A DNA stretch of 64,000 nt from Salinimonas iocasae (GCF_006228385.1 NZ_CP039852.1:1313501-1377500), one strand, 5' to 3'; shown: positions 36,476 to 46,126, numbered from the stretch's first letter. Notes: a model not told the origin generated them from the sequence alone. Numbers and translations: made by a program.

Positions 36476-38335
36476 TTCCAGAAAGCTGTTTACCTGCCGG
36501 ACAATCCCTTCAGTATCAAGGCCTAGCACGGTATACATCTCTTGCTGAGTACCTTGTTCGATAAATTTATCTGGTAATCCAAGCATAAGCGTGTGAACCA
36601 GACGTTTATCCTGCTGCAGGAACTCTGTCACACCGGCACCGGCACCGCCGGCAATACAACCATCCTCCAGTGTAACCAACACGTCATGTTCATCAGCCAG
36701 TTCCCGTATAAGAGCCTCATCGAGTGGCTTAACAAACCGCATATCAGCCAACGTAGCATCCAGCGTCTCAGCGGCCTGTTCAGCAAAGGGCATTAACGTA
36801 CCAAAGTTAAGGATGGCAACGCGCTTTCCTGTTCTTATCCGCCGGCCTTTTCCAATCGGCAGGGCTTCCATCGTGCTTTCAGGAGCCACCCCTTTACCGG
36901 CACCGCGAGGGTAGCGGACCGCCGCGGGCAGTTTAGCCACATGACCGGTATACAGCATCTGACGACATTCGTTCTCATCAGAAGGCGCCATAACAATCAT
37001 ATTTGGAATACAACGTAAAAACGCCAAATCAAACGCACCCTGATGGGTTTGTCCGTCGGCACCGACGATCCCGGCACGGTCTATAGCAAACAGAACGGGT
37101 AATTCCTGTAACGCTACGTCGTGAATCAACTGATCGTAAGCGCGTTGTAAAAATGTGGAATAAATGGCAACAACCGGATTCATCCCATCTTTAGCCAGCC
37201 CGGCGGCGTACGTCACACTGTGCTGCTCAGCAATAGCAACATCACTGTATTGCTCGGGGTACTGTTGGGAAAATGTCACCATGCCGGACCCTTCACGCAT
37301 AGCAGGTGTAATAGCCATGAGCTTGGGGTCCTTAGCCGCCATATCACACAGCCACTGTCCGAAAACCGCTGAAAAACTTGGCGCGCTCGGCTTGGCAGTC
37401 GGCAGTGCATTATCGGCCGGGTTAAACTTAGGAACCGCATGAAACTTAATAGGATCTTTTTCTGCCTGAGGATAGCCCTTACCTTTGCGGGTCACCACGT
37501 GAAGCAACTGGGGGCCTTTAAAGTTGCGCATATTACGCAACGCATCCACCACGGTGTTTACATCATGGCCATCAATAGGACCGATATAATTAAAGCCGAG
37601 CTCTTCAAAAATAGTTCCGGGAACCACCATACCCTTAAGATGTTCCTCAGCGCGGCTGGCGAACTCTTTGATCGGAGGAACATTGCTTAGTAATTTCTTC
37701 CCGCCATCACGAATCTTATTGAAGAAGTTGCCGGTAAGCAGTCGCGCCAGGTGTGAATTAAGCGCACCTACGTTTTCTGAAATTGACATTTCATTGTCAT
37801 TCAGAACAACCACCATATCCTTATTGATGTCGCCGGCGTGGTTCATGGCTTCAAAGGCCATGCCCGCTGTCATCGCGCCATCACCGATAACTGATACTAC
37901 CTTGCGACCCTTACCTTCTTTTTCAGCGGCGACCGCCATCCCCAATCCTGCACTGATGGAGGTTGAAGAGTGTCCCACCGCAAAGGTGTCGTATTCACTT
38001 TCGCCAGGCCAGGGAAAAGGGTGTAGCCCATCTTTTTGACGTATTGTAGACATACGGCCTGCACGTCCGGTGACGATTTTGTGGGGGTAGGCCTGATGGC
38101 CGACATCCCAGATTAACCGGTCAAACGGCGTGTTATAAACATAGTGCAATGCGACGGTCAGCTCAACAGTCCCGAGCCCGGAAGCGAAGTGGCCGCTGCT
38201 TTGACTGACACAGGTCAGCAGATACTGTCTGAGTTCATCAGCCAGTGTTTTAAGCTTCTCCTGAGGCAATGTACGTAATTGCTCCGGCGTCTGGGCTTTT
38301 GCCAGTGTTGGATAATGGGTTAGATCTAAACTCAT
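36470..38335 (-). CDS. dxs: 1-Deoxy-D-xylulose-5-phosphate synthase Dxs
   Basis: Thiamine diphosphate enzyme forming DXP from pyruvate and glyceraldehyde 3-phosphate, the entry step of the MEP isoprenoid pathway. At 621 residues it is normal. The TPP-binding motif [19 protein letters not shown]...[11 protein letters not shown] is intact, as are GHQAYPHKI and the C-terminal transketolase domain ([24 protein letters not shown]). It is the last gene of xseB-ispA-dxs, read leftward; the TPP cofactor is made by ThiL, which is encoded convergently next door. Confidence 0.98.
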   Translation of the reverse strand: MSLDLTHYPTLAKAQTPEQLRTLPQEKLKTLADELRQYLLTCVSQSSGHFASGLGTVELTVALHYVYNTPFDRLIWDVGHQAYPHKIVTGRAGRMSTIRQKDGLHPFPWPGESEYDTFAVGHSSTSISAGLGMAVAAEKEGKGRKVVSVIGDGAMTAGMAFEAMNHAGDINKDMVVVLNDNEMSISENVGALNSHLARLLTGNFFNKIRDGGKKLLSNVPPIKEFASRAEEHLKGMVVPGTIFEELGFNYIGPIDGHDVNTVVDALRNMRNFKGPQLLHVVTRKGKGYPQAEKDPIKFHAVPKFNPADNALPTAKPSAPSFSAVFGQWLCDMAAKDPKLMAITPAMREGSGMVTFSQQYPEQYSDVAIAEQHSVTYAAGLAKDGMNPVVAIYSTFLQRAYDQLIHDVALQELPVLFAIDRAGIVGADGQTHQGAFDLAFLRCIPNMIVMAPSDENECRQMLYTGHVAKLPAAVRYPRGAGKGVAPESTMEALPIGKGRRIRTGKRVAILNFGTLMPFAEQAAETLDATLADMRFVKPLDEALIRELADEHDVLVTLEDGCIAGGAGAGVTEFLQQDKRLVHTLMLGLPDKFIEQGTQQEMYTVLGLDTEGIVRQVNSFLEK

Positions 38336-38370
38336 TGGTTATTATTCTGTCTTATGCGTAGCAGCATTTA

Positions 38371-39258
38371 CTAGTGTTTACGATTTACCATCAAATCAGT
38401 AAATGCTGTCAGGTATTCGGTATTGTAGGGCAAACTGGCGAGCGCTTGAAGCGCCTCGTCGTGCAAATCGCTCAGAACCTGCTTCGCCTGGTCCATACCA
38501 AGTAGTGCCGGAAAGGTGTTTTTTCCCAGCGCCTGGTCCGAGCCCTGCGGTTTACCCAGCATCTGGGCGTCACCTTCGACATCCAGAATATCGTCCTGAA
38601 CCTGAAAGGCCAATCCGATAATACGTGAAAATGTAATGAAATGTTGTCTGTCTGACTCGCTGATATCAGCGACCTGGGTCACCATTTGCGCACAGGCGCT
38701 TAACAGAGCCCCCGTTTTTAGCTGATGAAGTCGGGTCAGCGCGTCGACATCGATACTGTGTCCGGTTGCAGCCAGATCAATAGCCTGTCCCCCGCACATG
38801 CCACAGTAACCGGACGCTGCTGCTAGAATACTGACCAGCTTTGCCCTGTGCGACGCTGACTGCTCTGATAATGGCTCATCAGTTAATATGGAAAATGCCA
38901 GCGTCTGCAGAGCATCGCCAGCCAGGATAGCCGTTGCCTCGTCAAACTTTACATGGCATGTCGGCTGACCTCGGCGAAGCGCATCGTCATCCATGGCAGG
39001 CAGGTCATCATGAACCAGAGAGTAAGCATGGATACATTCTATTGCCATGCTGATAACCTGCTGATCCTGTTTGGGGATATCTAATGCATTGCCGATAAGA
39101 TGCGCCAGCAATGGACGCATTCGCTTCCCGCCAACCAGTAGCGCGTGTTGCATGGCTTCCTTTAGTCGGGGGGCGTGGTCGGGCATCGACTCAATAAGTG
39201 CTAAAAGGCCCTCGTCGGTTTGCTTTTTTATTTGCTGACGAAGCGCATCAAAATTCAT
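38371..39258 (-). CDS. ispA: Farnesyl diphosphate synthase IspA
   Basis: Chain-elongating prenyltransferase that makes geranyl and farnesyl diphosphate, precursors of undecaprenyl phosphate and quinones. At 295 residues it has the first aspartate-rich motif DDLPAMDDD, the second DDILD (FQVQDDILDVEGD), the basic GGKRMRP and KTGAL. It lies between xseB and dxs in an order shared with E. coli. The 48-base gap from xseB and the 35-base gap to dxs leave no space for other genes. Confidence 0.97.
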   Translation of the reverse strand: MNFDALRQQIKKQTDEGLLALIESMPDHAPRLKEAMQHALLVGGKRMRPLLAHLIGNALDIPKQDQQVISMAIECIHAYSLVHDDLPAMDDDALRRGQPTCHVKFDEATAILAGDALQTLAFSILTDEPLSEQSASHRAKLVSILAAASGYCGMCGGQAIDLAATGHSIDVDALTRLHQLKTGALLSACAQMVTQVADISESDRQHFITFSRIIGLAFQVQDDILDVEGDAQMLGKPQGSDQALGKNTFPALLGMDQAKQVLSDLHDEALQALASLPYNTEYLTAFTDLMVNRKH

Positions 39259-39306
39259 AATCTTGCCTGTAAAGGTGCTGGTTAAGCGGGGTAAAAAACG
39301 TAGGTT

Positions 39307-39558
39307 TTATTCGTTTTCGTCAGACAACTCTGACAACGTGTCCTGACCCTGCTCAGACAAAAGAATTTTTACTTTTTGCTCGGCTTGCTCCAGCGCTTGC
39401 TGGCTGGCTCTGGAAAGCTTGATACCTCGTTCAAACTTTTCCAGTGCTTCATTAAGTGGCAGGTCACCGTTTTCCATTTGTGTGACGATAGCCTCTAACT
39501 CGGTCAGGCTCTCTTCAAACGAGGGGGATTTATCAGTCTCAGTCACAGCGATTTCCAT
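39307..39558 (-). CDS. xseB: Exodeoxyribonuclease VII small subunit XseB
   Basis: Small subunit (83 residues) of the single-strand-specific nuclease ExoVII; it binds several copies to XseA. The core [35 protein letters not shown] is diagnostic, predicted to form two helices. It is the first gene of xseB-ispA-dxs. The start at 39558 could alternatively be within the first few codons, which vary between species. The gap upstream (289 bases) contains the pomA promoter. Confidence 0.95.
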   Translation of the reverse strand: MEIAVTETDKSPSFEESLTELEAIVTQMENGDLPLNEALEKFERGIKLSRASQQALEQAEQKVKILLSEQGQDTLSELSDENE

Positions 39559-39715
39559 GGTTGGATGAATACGCGCACATTAACCGACAGGGGGGTGACG
39601 GTCAAATGGTTTGTCCAGTGTTGTCAGTCGCTGAACATGAAGCCGGTTCAAAGATAAAAGTTTGTCTTTAGATACCTGAGTTATACAAATCAAACAGCAA
39701 TTATTGGAATTTGGT

Positions 39716-39742
39716 TATAGAATTTTCACGCAATGCCGATAG
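39716..39742 (+). promoter_or_regulatory. Sigma-28 (FliA)-like promoter for pomAB
   Basis: TATA (39716-39719), 15 bases, GCCGATAG (39735-39742). The FliA consensus is TAAA, 15 bases, GCCGATAA; three of four and seven of eight bases match. It would give a 5' leader of about 100 bases. Motor stator genes are class III flagellar genes in relatives, which supports it. Confidence 0.7.
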
Positions 39743-39847
39743 TATACATGACACTATTTTTGCGGCTTTGTAAGCAGCTAATTTATAAGCATATAAGAAA
39801 TCATAATCCCGTCGCAAACAACGTATTCATATAGTGAGGATTAACGA

Positions 39848-40609
39848 GTGGATTTAGCAACCGTCATAGGCATGTTGGGTGGTATTGGTTTTATAGTCAT
39901 GGCCATGATTCTCGGGGGCGATTTGGTGATCTTCATCGATGTCCCGTCGGTGCTGATTGTATTTGGAGGAACACTGTTTGTTGTGCTTTCTCAATTTACC
40001 CTTGGACAATTTTTCGGTGCCGGGAAAATCGCTGGCAAAGCCTTCATGTTTAAAATTGATACGCCAGACGAACTGATTGAAAAAATTGTTGAGATGGCTG
40101 ATTCTGCGAGAAAGGGGGGGTTTCTTGCTCTTGAAGAAGCCGATATAGGTAACCCATTCATGCAAAAAGGCGTGGACATGCTGGTGGACGGTCACGATAT
40201 TGAAGTAGTGCGTGAAACGCTGATTAAAGATATCTCCATGACCACTGAACGTCACGAATTCGGCGTGTCTATTTTTAAGGGCATGGGCGACGTAGCGCCT
40301 GCGATGGGAATGATTGGTACGCTTATCGGTCTGGTTGCGATGCTGTCTAACATGGATGACCCGAAAGCAATCGGACCGGCCATGGCGGTTGCTTTGCTTA
40401 CCACACTATATGGCGCGTTTTTGGCGAATGTTATCTGTTTGCCGATTGCCTCAAAGCTTAAAAACCGTGTAGAAGAAGAAAAACTCAATCAAAAGCTTAT
40501 TTTAGATGGCATTGTGGGTATCGCCGACGGCCAGAATCCGCGGGTTATTGAAGGTATTCTTAAGAACTACCTGGCTTCAAGTAAGCGCGGCGCGGCAGAC
40601 GAGGAGTAA
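39848..40609 (+). CDS. pomA: Flagellar motor stator protein PomA (MotA family)
   Basis: Inner-membrane component of the torque-generating stator, working with PomB to couple sodium flow to flagellar rotation. It starts with GTG at 39848 with GAGGA 7 bases upstream. At 253 residues it shows four membrane segments: the first two at the start (ATVIGMLGGIGFIVMAMIL and VPSVLIVFGGTLFVVL), then a cytoplasmic loop, and two late segments (GDVAPAMGMIGTLIGLVAML and GPAMAVALLTTLYGAFLANVI). The short N-terminus resembles sodium-type PomA more than proton-type MotA; this is inferred, not proved. Confidence 0.93.
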   Translation: MDLATVIGMLGGIGFIVMAMILGGDLVIFIDVPSVLIVFGGTLFVVLSQFTLGQFFGAGKIAGKAFMFKIDTPDELIEKIVEMADSARKGGFLALEEADIGNPFMQKGVDMLVDGHDIEVVRETLIKDISMTTERHEFGVSIFKGMGDVAPAMGMIGTLIGLVAMLSNMDDPKAIGPAMAVALLTTLYGAFLANVICLPIASKLKNRVEEEKLNQKLILDGIVGIADGQNPRVIEGILKNYLASSKRGAADEE

Positions 40610-40614
40610 GCTAT

Positions 40615-41547
40615 ATGGCACAGGAAGAAGAATGTCCTAAATGCCCGCCCGAAGGGTTGCCTGCCTGGATGGGTACATTTGCTGACCTGATGTCTCTGTT
40701 GATGTGCTTTTTCGTCCTATTGCTGGCTTTTTCTGAAATGGATGTACTTAAATTCAAACAAATTGCCGGCTCAATGAAGTTTGCCTTTGGTGTGCAGAAT
40801 AAAATCGAGGTGAAAGATATTCCCAAAGGAACCTCAGTAATCGCTATGGAGTTTCGTCCGGGCAAGCCTGATCCCACACCCATTGAGACCATTCAGCAGC
40901 AGACCATTGAAGTCACGCAGCAAATGCTTGAATTTCAGGCGGGCAACGAAGACTCTGCTGGCGGGCGTCAGAAGCAGCGCGGCGAACAGCGTGGGGGACA
41001 GGCTCAGTCGACCTCTACCGAACAGTCTTCATCTGCACAGCAAAGTGCTGAAAAAGATGAAGTGAATGAAATGATGAAAAAGGTGGCCGAGCAGCTGCAA
41101 AAAGAAATACTGGATGGTTCTATTGAACTTGAAAGTCTGGGGCAGCAACTTACCATCAGAATTCGCGAAAATGGCTCGTTCTCAGCCGGCTCTGCATTTT
41201 TACAACCGCAATTCAAACCGGTTCTGAGAAAAGTTGGACGGTTACTTGCTGACATGCCGGGGGAAATTGAAATATCCGGGCACAGTGACGGACAGCATAT
41301 TGCCAATGAACTATACCGCTCAAACTGGGATTTGTCGGCCCAGCGCGCTGTTGCTGTGGCAGAGGAAGTCAGACTGGCTGATGGCTTTGACGAGCGGAGA
41401 ATGAAGGTGGTAGGCAAAGCAGATACCCAGCCAATTGTTGAAAAGCCGGCCACTCAGGAAGATCGTGCTAAAAACCGCCGGGTTGAAATCAATATCAATC
41501 AGGGTAAGCCAATGGTGTCGAAGCCCATATCAGTACTTGATGAATAA
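40615..41547 (+). CDS. pomB: Flagellar motor stator protein PomB (MotB family, OmpA domain)
   Basis: Partner of PomA, anchoring the stator to peptidoglycan. At 310 residues it has one N-terminal membrane helix with the ion-carrying Asp in MGTFADLMSLLMCFFVLLLAFSEMD (Asp24), a Gln/Ser-rich periplasmic linker (residues 110-145) that includes the plug, and an OmpA-like domain at residues 175-295 (FSAGSAFLQPQFKPVLRKVGRLL...ISGHSDGQ...NRRVEINI). Cysteine in LLMCFF is typical of PomB. It starts 5 bases after pomA. Confidence 0.95.
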   Translation: MAQEEECPKCPPEGLPAWMGTFADLMSLLMCFFVLLLAFSEMDVLKFKQIAGSMKFAFGVQNKIEVKDIPKGTSVIAMEFRPGKPDPTPIETIQQQTIEVTQQMLEFQAGNEDSAGGRQKQRGEQRGGQAQSTSTEQSSSAQQSAEKDEVNEMMKKVAEQLQKEILDGSIELESLGQQLTIRIRENGSFSAGSAFLQPQFKPVLRKVGRLLADMPGEIEISGHSDGQHIANELYRSNWDLSAQRAVAVAEEVRLADGFDERRMKVVGKADTQPIVEKPATQEDRAKNRRVEININQGKPMVSKPISVLDE

Positions 41548-41607
41548 ACTGCTATTGAAAAGGCGTTCCGCTGCAAGCTAATATCGTGGCATGGTTTAAA
41601 ATATCAA

Positions 41608-41637
41608 CAAAAAGTCAGGGGTAGCCCTGGCTTTTTG
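41608..41637 (+). terminator. Rho-independent terminator after pomB
   Basis: AAAAAGTCAGGG and CCCTGGCTTTTT can pair (one G-T pair) around a short loop, with a T5 run following. It lies about 60 bases after the pomB stop. Confidence 0.82.
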
Positions 41638-41740
41638 CTTTATTAGTGTATTCCAATAGTTAGCTACTCACTGCATAACTGGCACTCGCCGCCTTGCCCG
41701 GCTACTCGTCGCACAATAGTCATACAAAAGCCTTAAAACA

Positions 41741-41769
41741 TTGAAAATGTAAATAAGAATGATTATCAT
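41741..41769 (+). promoter_or_regulatory. Promoter with overlapping Fur box upstream of the TonB receptor
   Basis: TTGAAA (41741-41746), 17 bases, TATCAT (41764-41769) makes a sigma-70 promoter. Overlapping it, TAAGAATGATTATCA (41754-41768) matches 12 of the 14 specified bases of the 7-1-7 Fur box TGATAATnATTATCA. Binding of Fe-Fur would block the -10. The transcript should start near 41776, so translation must start downstream of the ATGs at 41759 and 41768. Confidence 0.8.
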
Positions 41770-41806
41770 GCGCGGCAGTATAAATCATTACATTTCAGTT
41801 TACCTT

Positions 41807-43978
41807 ATGACTTTCAAACTCGCTCTTGTAAGCGCCTCAGTGTGCGCTGTCTTATCTTCGCCGGCTTTTGCTCAACAGACCTCTCAGGGCCAATCAGAAC
41901 AAAATGATATTGAGCGTATTGAAGTGCAGGGCTCGCAGGTTACTTTAAATGGTGAGTACCCTGGCGGCCAGGTAGCCCGAGGTGGTCGTGCCGGCATACT
42001 GGGAAATCTGGATTTTATGAGTTCGCCATTTATGGCAACCAGCTTCACTGAGGAAATTGTACGTAATCAGCAATCGAAAAGTATTGCCGATGTGTTGCAA
42101 AACGATCCTGTTGTGCGGGTGGCGCGTGGCTTTGGGAATTTCCAGGAGGTTTACATTATTCGCGGCTTCCCGGTGTATTCTGATGATATGACCTACAACG
42201 GCCTGTACGGTATTCTACCGCGTCAGTATGTAGCGGCTGAATTGCTTGAGCGTGTTGAGGTCTTTCGGGGAGCCAGTACTTTCCTAAATGGCGCGGCGCC
42301 GGGCGGTAGTGGCCTGGGTGGCCTCGTCAATGTAGTACCTAAACGTGCATCGGAATCTGATTTAAACCGGGTCCGGGTGGGCTTTGAAGGTCAGGGCCAT
42401 ACCTATGTGGCCGCTGATGCTGGTCGCCGGTATGGTGACGAAAATGAAAGTACAGGTATTCGTATAAACCTTGTCAAGCGAGACGGTGAGACGGCAGTGA
42501 ACGCGCAGGACCGGGAGGTCTCTGTTGCTTCACTGGGCGTCGATTACCACAGTGAGTCACTTCGGTTGTCTGCTGATTTAGGTTTTCAGGAACACGATGT
42601 TGATGCGCCTCGTCCCAGCGTAACACCGCTGGGGGCTATCCCTTCAGCACCAGAGGCAGATGTTAACTTTGCGCAGCCCTGGACTTTTACCAGCGAAGAG
42701 CAGCTTTTCGGTGCGGTTAGAGCGGAATACGATGTCCTGGAAAATACCACCACCTGGATTGCGATGGGCTTCAGAAGCGGTGAGGAAGAAAATGTACTAG
42801 CCAATCCAACAGCGTCCGCTGATGGTAGCTTCACAGCGTATCGTTTCGACAATACCAGAGAAGATAGCGTACGATCGTACGAAGCGGGGATCCGCAGTAG
42901 TTTTATGGCTGCCGGCGTTGAACATAACCTAATCGCATCGGCATCATCATTTTCAATGGATTCAAGAAACGCGTATGCCTTTTCTGATTTCAGCGGGTTC
43001 GCTGGCAATTTGTATGCCCCGCAGCCTGCAGTTCAACCGGCGGCCGACTTTTTCGTCGGTGGCAGCCTATCGCAACCGCTGGTTACTCTGACTAATGAAA
43101 ATGAAAGTATCGCACTGGCAGATATGATGTCATTTTTAGATGAACGCCTTACCATTACTTTGGGAGCGCGGTTTCAGGCCATTAAAACGTCAAGCCTCGA
43201 CTACAATACCGGCGAACTGCTTTCTCAGTATGATGAATCCAGAGTAACACCTGTTGCCGGTATCGTTTATAAACCTCGTGATGATATTTCTGTGTATGCT
43301 AATTACAGTGAAGGGTTGGTTCCCGGAGAGGTAGCACCTTCGCAATCAGGCGGTGAGCCGGTCACTAATGCTGGCGACGTACTTGACCCATTCCGCTCAC
43401 AACAGTTTGAAGCCGGTGTTAAATTTGATGCTGGTAAGATTGGTGGTGCCGTCAGTGCTTATTCCACCCAAAAGCCAAGCGCTATCGTTAGCAACAATAT
43501 ATTTAGCAGTGATGGTGAGCAGCTTAATCGTGGTGTAGAGCTATCTGTTTTCGGATTACCGCATCCTGACGTGAGGGTGCTCGGCGGGCTAACGTGGGTA
43601 CAAGCGGAACAGAACAATACGCAAGACGGGCTGAACGAAGGTAACGATGTAGTAGGTGTGCCAAAGCTTCAGGCAAACATCAATGTAGAGTGGAATGTTC
43701 CGGCTGCACCGGGGCTGACTCTTGATGCACGAGGTATTTATACCAGTGAGCAGTTTGCTGATGCTGCTAACACTTATGAAGTGGACAGCAGTCACAGAGT
43801 AGATATTGGCGCGCGGTACGCGATGGTGTTAGGCAATACCGATCTGACATTACAGGCGCGTCTGGAAAATGTGTTTGATAACAACTACTGGGCTTCTGTA
43901 GGCGGTTTTCCTGGAGCGAACTATCTGGTTTTGAGCGAACCTCGCACTGCCAAAGTTACCGCATCATTTTCGTTCTGA
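41807..43978 (+). CDS. TonB-dependent siderophore receptor
   Basis: Outer-membrane receptor for a ferric siderophore, of the FhuE/FcuA type. I choose the ATG at 41807 (723 residues): it begins with a clean signal peptide (MTFKLALVSASVCAVLSSPAFA|QQ) and lies after the Fur-controlled promoter, while the upstream in-frame ATGs at 41759 and 41768 lie within the promoter. The TonB box region is NDIERIEVQG; the plug follows (SKSIADVLQNDPVVRV...IIRGFPV...GRVEVFRGAS-like ERVEVFRGASTFLNGAAPGGSGLGGLVNVVPK), then the barrel, ending in Phe (VTASFSF). The ligand cannot be named. Confidence 0.92.
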   Translation: MTFKLALVSASVCAVLSSPAFAQQTSQGQSEQNDIERIEVQGSQVTLNGEYPGGQVARGGRAGILGNLDFMSSPFMATSFTEEIVRNQQSKSIADVLQNDPVVRVARGFGNFQEVYIIRGFPVYSDDMTYNGLYGILPRQYVAAELLERVEVFRGASTFLNGAAPGGSGLGGLVNVVPKRASESDLNRVRVGFEGQGHTYVAADAGRRYGDENESTGIRINLVKRDGETAVNAQDREVSVASLGVDYHSESLRLSADLGFQEHDVDAPRPSVTPLGAIPSAPEADVNFAQPWTFTSEEQLFGAVRAEYDVLENTTTWIAMGFRSGEEENVLANPTASADGSFTAYRFDNTREDSVRSYEAGIRSSFMAAGVEHNLIASASSFSMDSRNAYAFSDFSGFAGNLYAPQPAVQPAADFFVGGSLSQPLVTLTNENESIALADMMSFLDERLTITLGARFQAIKTSSLDYNTGELLSQYDESRVTPVAGIVYKPRDDISVYANYSEGLVPGEVAPSQSGGEPVTNAGDVLDPFRSQQFEAGVKFDAGKIGGAVSAYSTQKPSAIVSNNIFSSDGEQLNRGVELSVFGLPHPDVRVLGGLTWVQAEQNNTQDGLNEGNDVVGVPKLQANINVEWNVPAAPGLTLDARGIYTSEQFADAANTYEVDSSHRVDIGARYAMVLGNTDLTLQARLENVFDNNYWASVGGFPGANYLVLSEPRTAKVTASFSF

Positions 43979-43990
43979 CGGTACCGGTAA

Positions 43991-44539
43991 ATGATATTTG
44001 TTCTGACAGGCTTGTTACTCATCGTGGCTGCAATTAGCTGCCTCTACCGCGGGTGGTCTGTTAAGGGCAAAACAGGCTTGCCGTTTACTATCACAGGCTG
44101 GCTAACGGCAGTTGCTGGTGTCTGTGTGATGAGTATTGGTGCAGGAGCGCGGTTTGCTGTAGCGTTTGCATTTATCGGCATTAGCTTATCGGCCTGGTTA
44201 CTTATTGTCGCAATACGGACACGGCGTCAGCGTACCCGCATCAACAACGCGAAGCGTGAGGCGATAAACTGGCGTGCGGTTACTAAAAGCGTGGTGCCGC
44301 AGCTTATAAAAACTGTCGTGTTCGTACCGGTGTGTGGGACACTTGCAGGATTAATAACGGTAGGTGCCACGCATCTTCTTCCCTTTGAACGGGTAGATAA
44401 TATCGCACTGGGTATATATGCAATGCCGCTTGTCTGGGCCGCACTGGCAATATGGTATATGGCTGCGACCAATCGCCCGCGCCTGTATATCGGTTTTGTC
44501 ATTCTTGCTACCTGTTCAGCAATCTCAGTCTACGCATAA
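43991..44539 (+). CDS. Unrecognised inner-membrane protein in the iron-uptake unit
   Basis: A 182-residue hydrophobic protein with five likely membrane segments (FVLTGLLLIVAAISCLY, LPFTITGWLTAVAGVCVMSIG, FAVAFAFIGISLSAWLLIVAI, TVVFVPVCGTLAGLITVGA, IALGIYAMPLVWAALAIWYM, and a last YIGFVILATCSAISV). I recognise no named family; short membrane proteins of DUF3325/DUF3649 type sit in the same place in similar operons, but I see no clear match. It begins 12 bases after the receptor and ends 12 bases before the PepSY gene, so the three form one operon. Probable role: partner in siderophore iron release, by context only. Confidence 0.75.
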   Translation: MIFVLTGLLLIVAAISCLYRGWSVKGKTGLPFTITGWLTAVAGVCVMSIGAGARFAVAFAFIGISLSAWLLIVAIRTRRQRTRINNAKREAINWRAVTKSVVPQLIKTVVFVPVCGTLAGLITVGATHLLPFERVDNIALGIYAMPLVWAALAIWYMAATNRPRLYIGFVILATCSAISVYA

Positions 44540-44551
44540 TAAGGAACACAC

Positions 44552-45988
44552 TTGGCTTTTGGCTTCTCCAGAAAACTAAGTAAACAGGCACTCAAGGGAC
44601 ACGGTTGGCTTGGGCTTGCTGTGGGCGTGTTTTTATACTGGATTTGTTTATCCGGAACGTTTGCGGTGCTGGGCAATGAGCTGATTCGATGGGAGCAGCC
44701 GCAGGTAACAGAAACGCTGGATTACAACCCGAAAGATTTGCAGAATGCTTATCGCCGGATGCTACAGGATCAGGGAGAGGTTTCCACACTGGTCACCATG
44801 CGACTGCCCACACCGGATATGCCCAGGGTATTTCTTTCTGCAAACGGGAGCTCCTGGTATATCGATGAAACTGGTAACCTCAGTCAGGAAAAATCTCATC
44901 CAATTACTGATTTTATTGCAGAATTTCACGCTGAATTACATCTGCCTCATACATTCGGTGAGTTGTTCGTCAGCATACTGGGTGCATTGCTGACCGTGCT
45001 TATTATCAGCGGTGTAATCGCGCACCGGCGAATCTTTAAAGATGCATTTACTTTTCGCGGTGGTGCAGATACGTCGCAAAAACAGGCAGATTTGCATAAT
45101 CGACTCAGTGTTTGGGGCCTGCCATTTCATCTGATGATTGCACTTACCGGCGCGTATTTCGGCCTGGGCGGGCCGTTGACCACGTTATATGCCGATGCGA
45201 TGTATGATGGGGACAAATGGGCGTTGTTCGGGGAAGTATACGGCGAAGTTCCTGACGCGCCATCTTATAACGGTAAGATGGATTTAGAACGTGCATTGCA
45301 ATCTTTAGAATCCGTGGCACCTGAAGCGCAACCATTATTCGTTACCTTCGAGCGGCCTGGTGAAAATGATGAGTTTTTATTACTGGGGGCTCAGCATACT
45401 GATAAGTTTATTTATTCGGAACAGTACCGGTTCGATGCGATGGGTAACTATCTGGATGCAGTCGGGTTTGCTGACGGCTTTGCGGGGCAGGAAGCAATTT
45501 TCTCTGTGTACCGGCTGCACTTTGGCCATTATGGCAGTGACTGGGTGCTGATTAGCTATCTGATATTGGGGCTGGCACTCACTGTAATTTGCGTCAGCGG
45601 TATTAATATTTGGCTGAGAAAAAGGCCGGTTACTGATGCACTCAATGATTACTGGGCGGCTGTTGTATGGGGCACGCCGGCATCCTTTTTGATAGCAGCC
45701 ATGCTGAGTTTTGTTTTCCCTTCAATCATAGTTCCAGTCTTTTGGGGGATGTTTAGCGCCATCTGTGTGTATGCCGTGCGCAAACAGCAGCCACTGAAAG
45801 TAAGCAGACTATTACAAAACACCACGCCCTTACTGTTGATTGCTTTAGCTTTAACAAGTGTATTCTTTCACGGTTGGACGAATACTCCTCCCGCTTTTTA
45901 TGCCATCAATGGCGGTATGGTTGTCCTGGCTTTATTGTTAGCGAGCTATTTTTATACAGAGCGCAGAAACGCAAGGTCAGTAAGGTAA
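44552..45988 (+). CDS. PepSY-associated transmembrane protein, putative ferrisiderophore reductase
   Basis: A 478-residue inner-membrane protein of the PepSY_TM family, starting with TTG at 44552, with AAGGA 6 bases upstream. The N-terminal helix region (ALKGHGWLGLAVGVFLYWICLSGTFAVL), the conserved FHAELHLPHTFG segment, His pairs and HNRLSVWGLPFHLMIALTGAYFG are typical; at least seven membrane segments are seen. Relatives next to TonB receptors (FoxB, FecR-independent iron loci) are thought to help reduce Fe(III)-siderophores at the membrane. It ends the three-gene iron unit. No terminator is seen directly after it. Confidence 0.82.
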   Translation: MAFGFSRKLSKQALKGHGWLGLAVGVFLYWICLSGTFAVLGNELIRWEQPQVTETLDYNPKDLQNAYRRMLQDQGEVSTLVTMRLPTPDMPRVFLSANGSSWYIDETGNLSQEKSHPITDFIAEFHAELHLPHTFGELFVSILGALLTVLIISGVIAHRRIFKDAFTFRGGADTSQKQADLHNRLSVWGLPFHLMIALTGAYFGLGGPLTTLYADAMYDGDKWALFGEVYGEVPDAPSYNGKMDLERALQSLESVAPEAQPLFVTFERPGENDEFLLLGAQHTDKFIYSEQYRFDAMGNYLDAVGFADGFAGQEAIFSVYRLHFGHYGSDWVLISYLILGLALTVICVSGINIWLRKRPVTDALNDYWAAVVWGTPASFLIAAMLSFVFPSIIVPVFWGMFSAICVYAVRKQQPLKVSRLLQNTTPLLLIALALTSVFFHGWTNTPPAFYAINGGMVVLALLLASYFYTERRNARSVR

Positions 45989-46097
45989 CCTCAAATAAAA
46001 AATTTATATTATTTCCAATCCCTTATATATCGCGGCGTTTAGCCATCAATAACCTTAAGAACAACTTACATGATTGATTAAATTTTATTACAAGCTG

Positions 46098-46126
46098 TTT
46101 ACAATAATGTTGGAAGCGCTTACATT
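46098..46126 (+). promoter_or_regulatory. Promoter with LacI-family operator upstream of the GH16 gene
   Basis: TTTACA (46098-46103), 17 bases, TACATT (46121-46126) is a plausible sigma-70 promoter. The near-palindrome TGGAAGCGCTTACA (46111-46124) fits the TGnAAnCGnTTnCA operator type of LacI-family sugar regulators and overlaps the spacer and -10, so repression in the absence of sugar is expected. The regulator gene is not in the window. Confidence 0.7.

Noticed and set aside
41759..41806. Upstream ATG starts for the TonB receptor
   Set aside because: They lie within the promoter and Fur box, upstream of the expected transcript start, and they bury the signal peptide.
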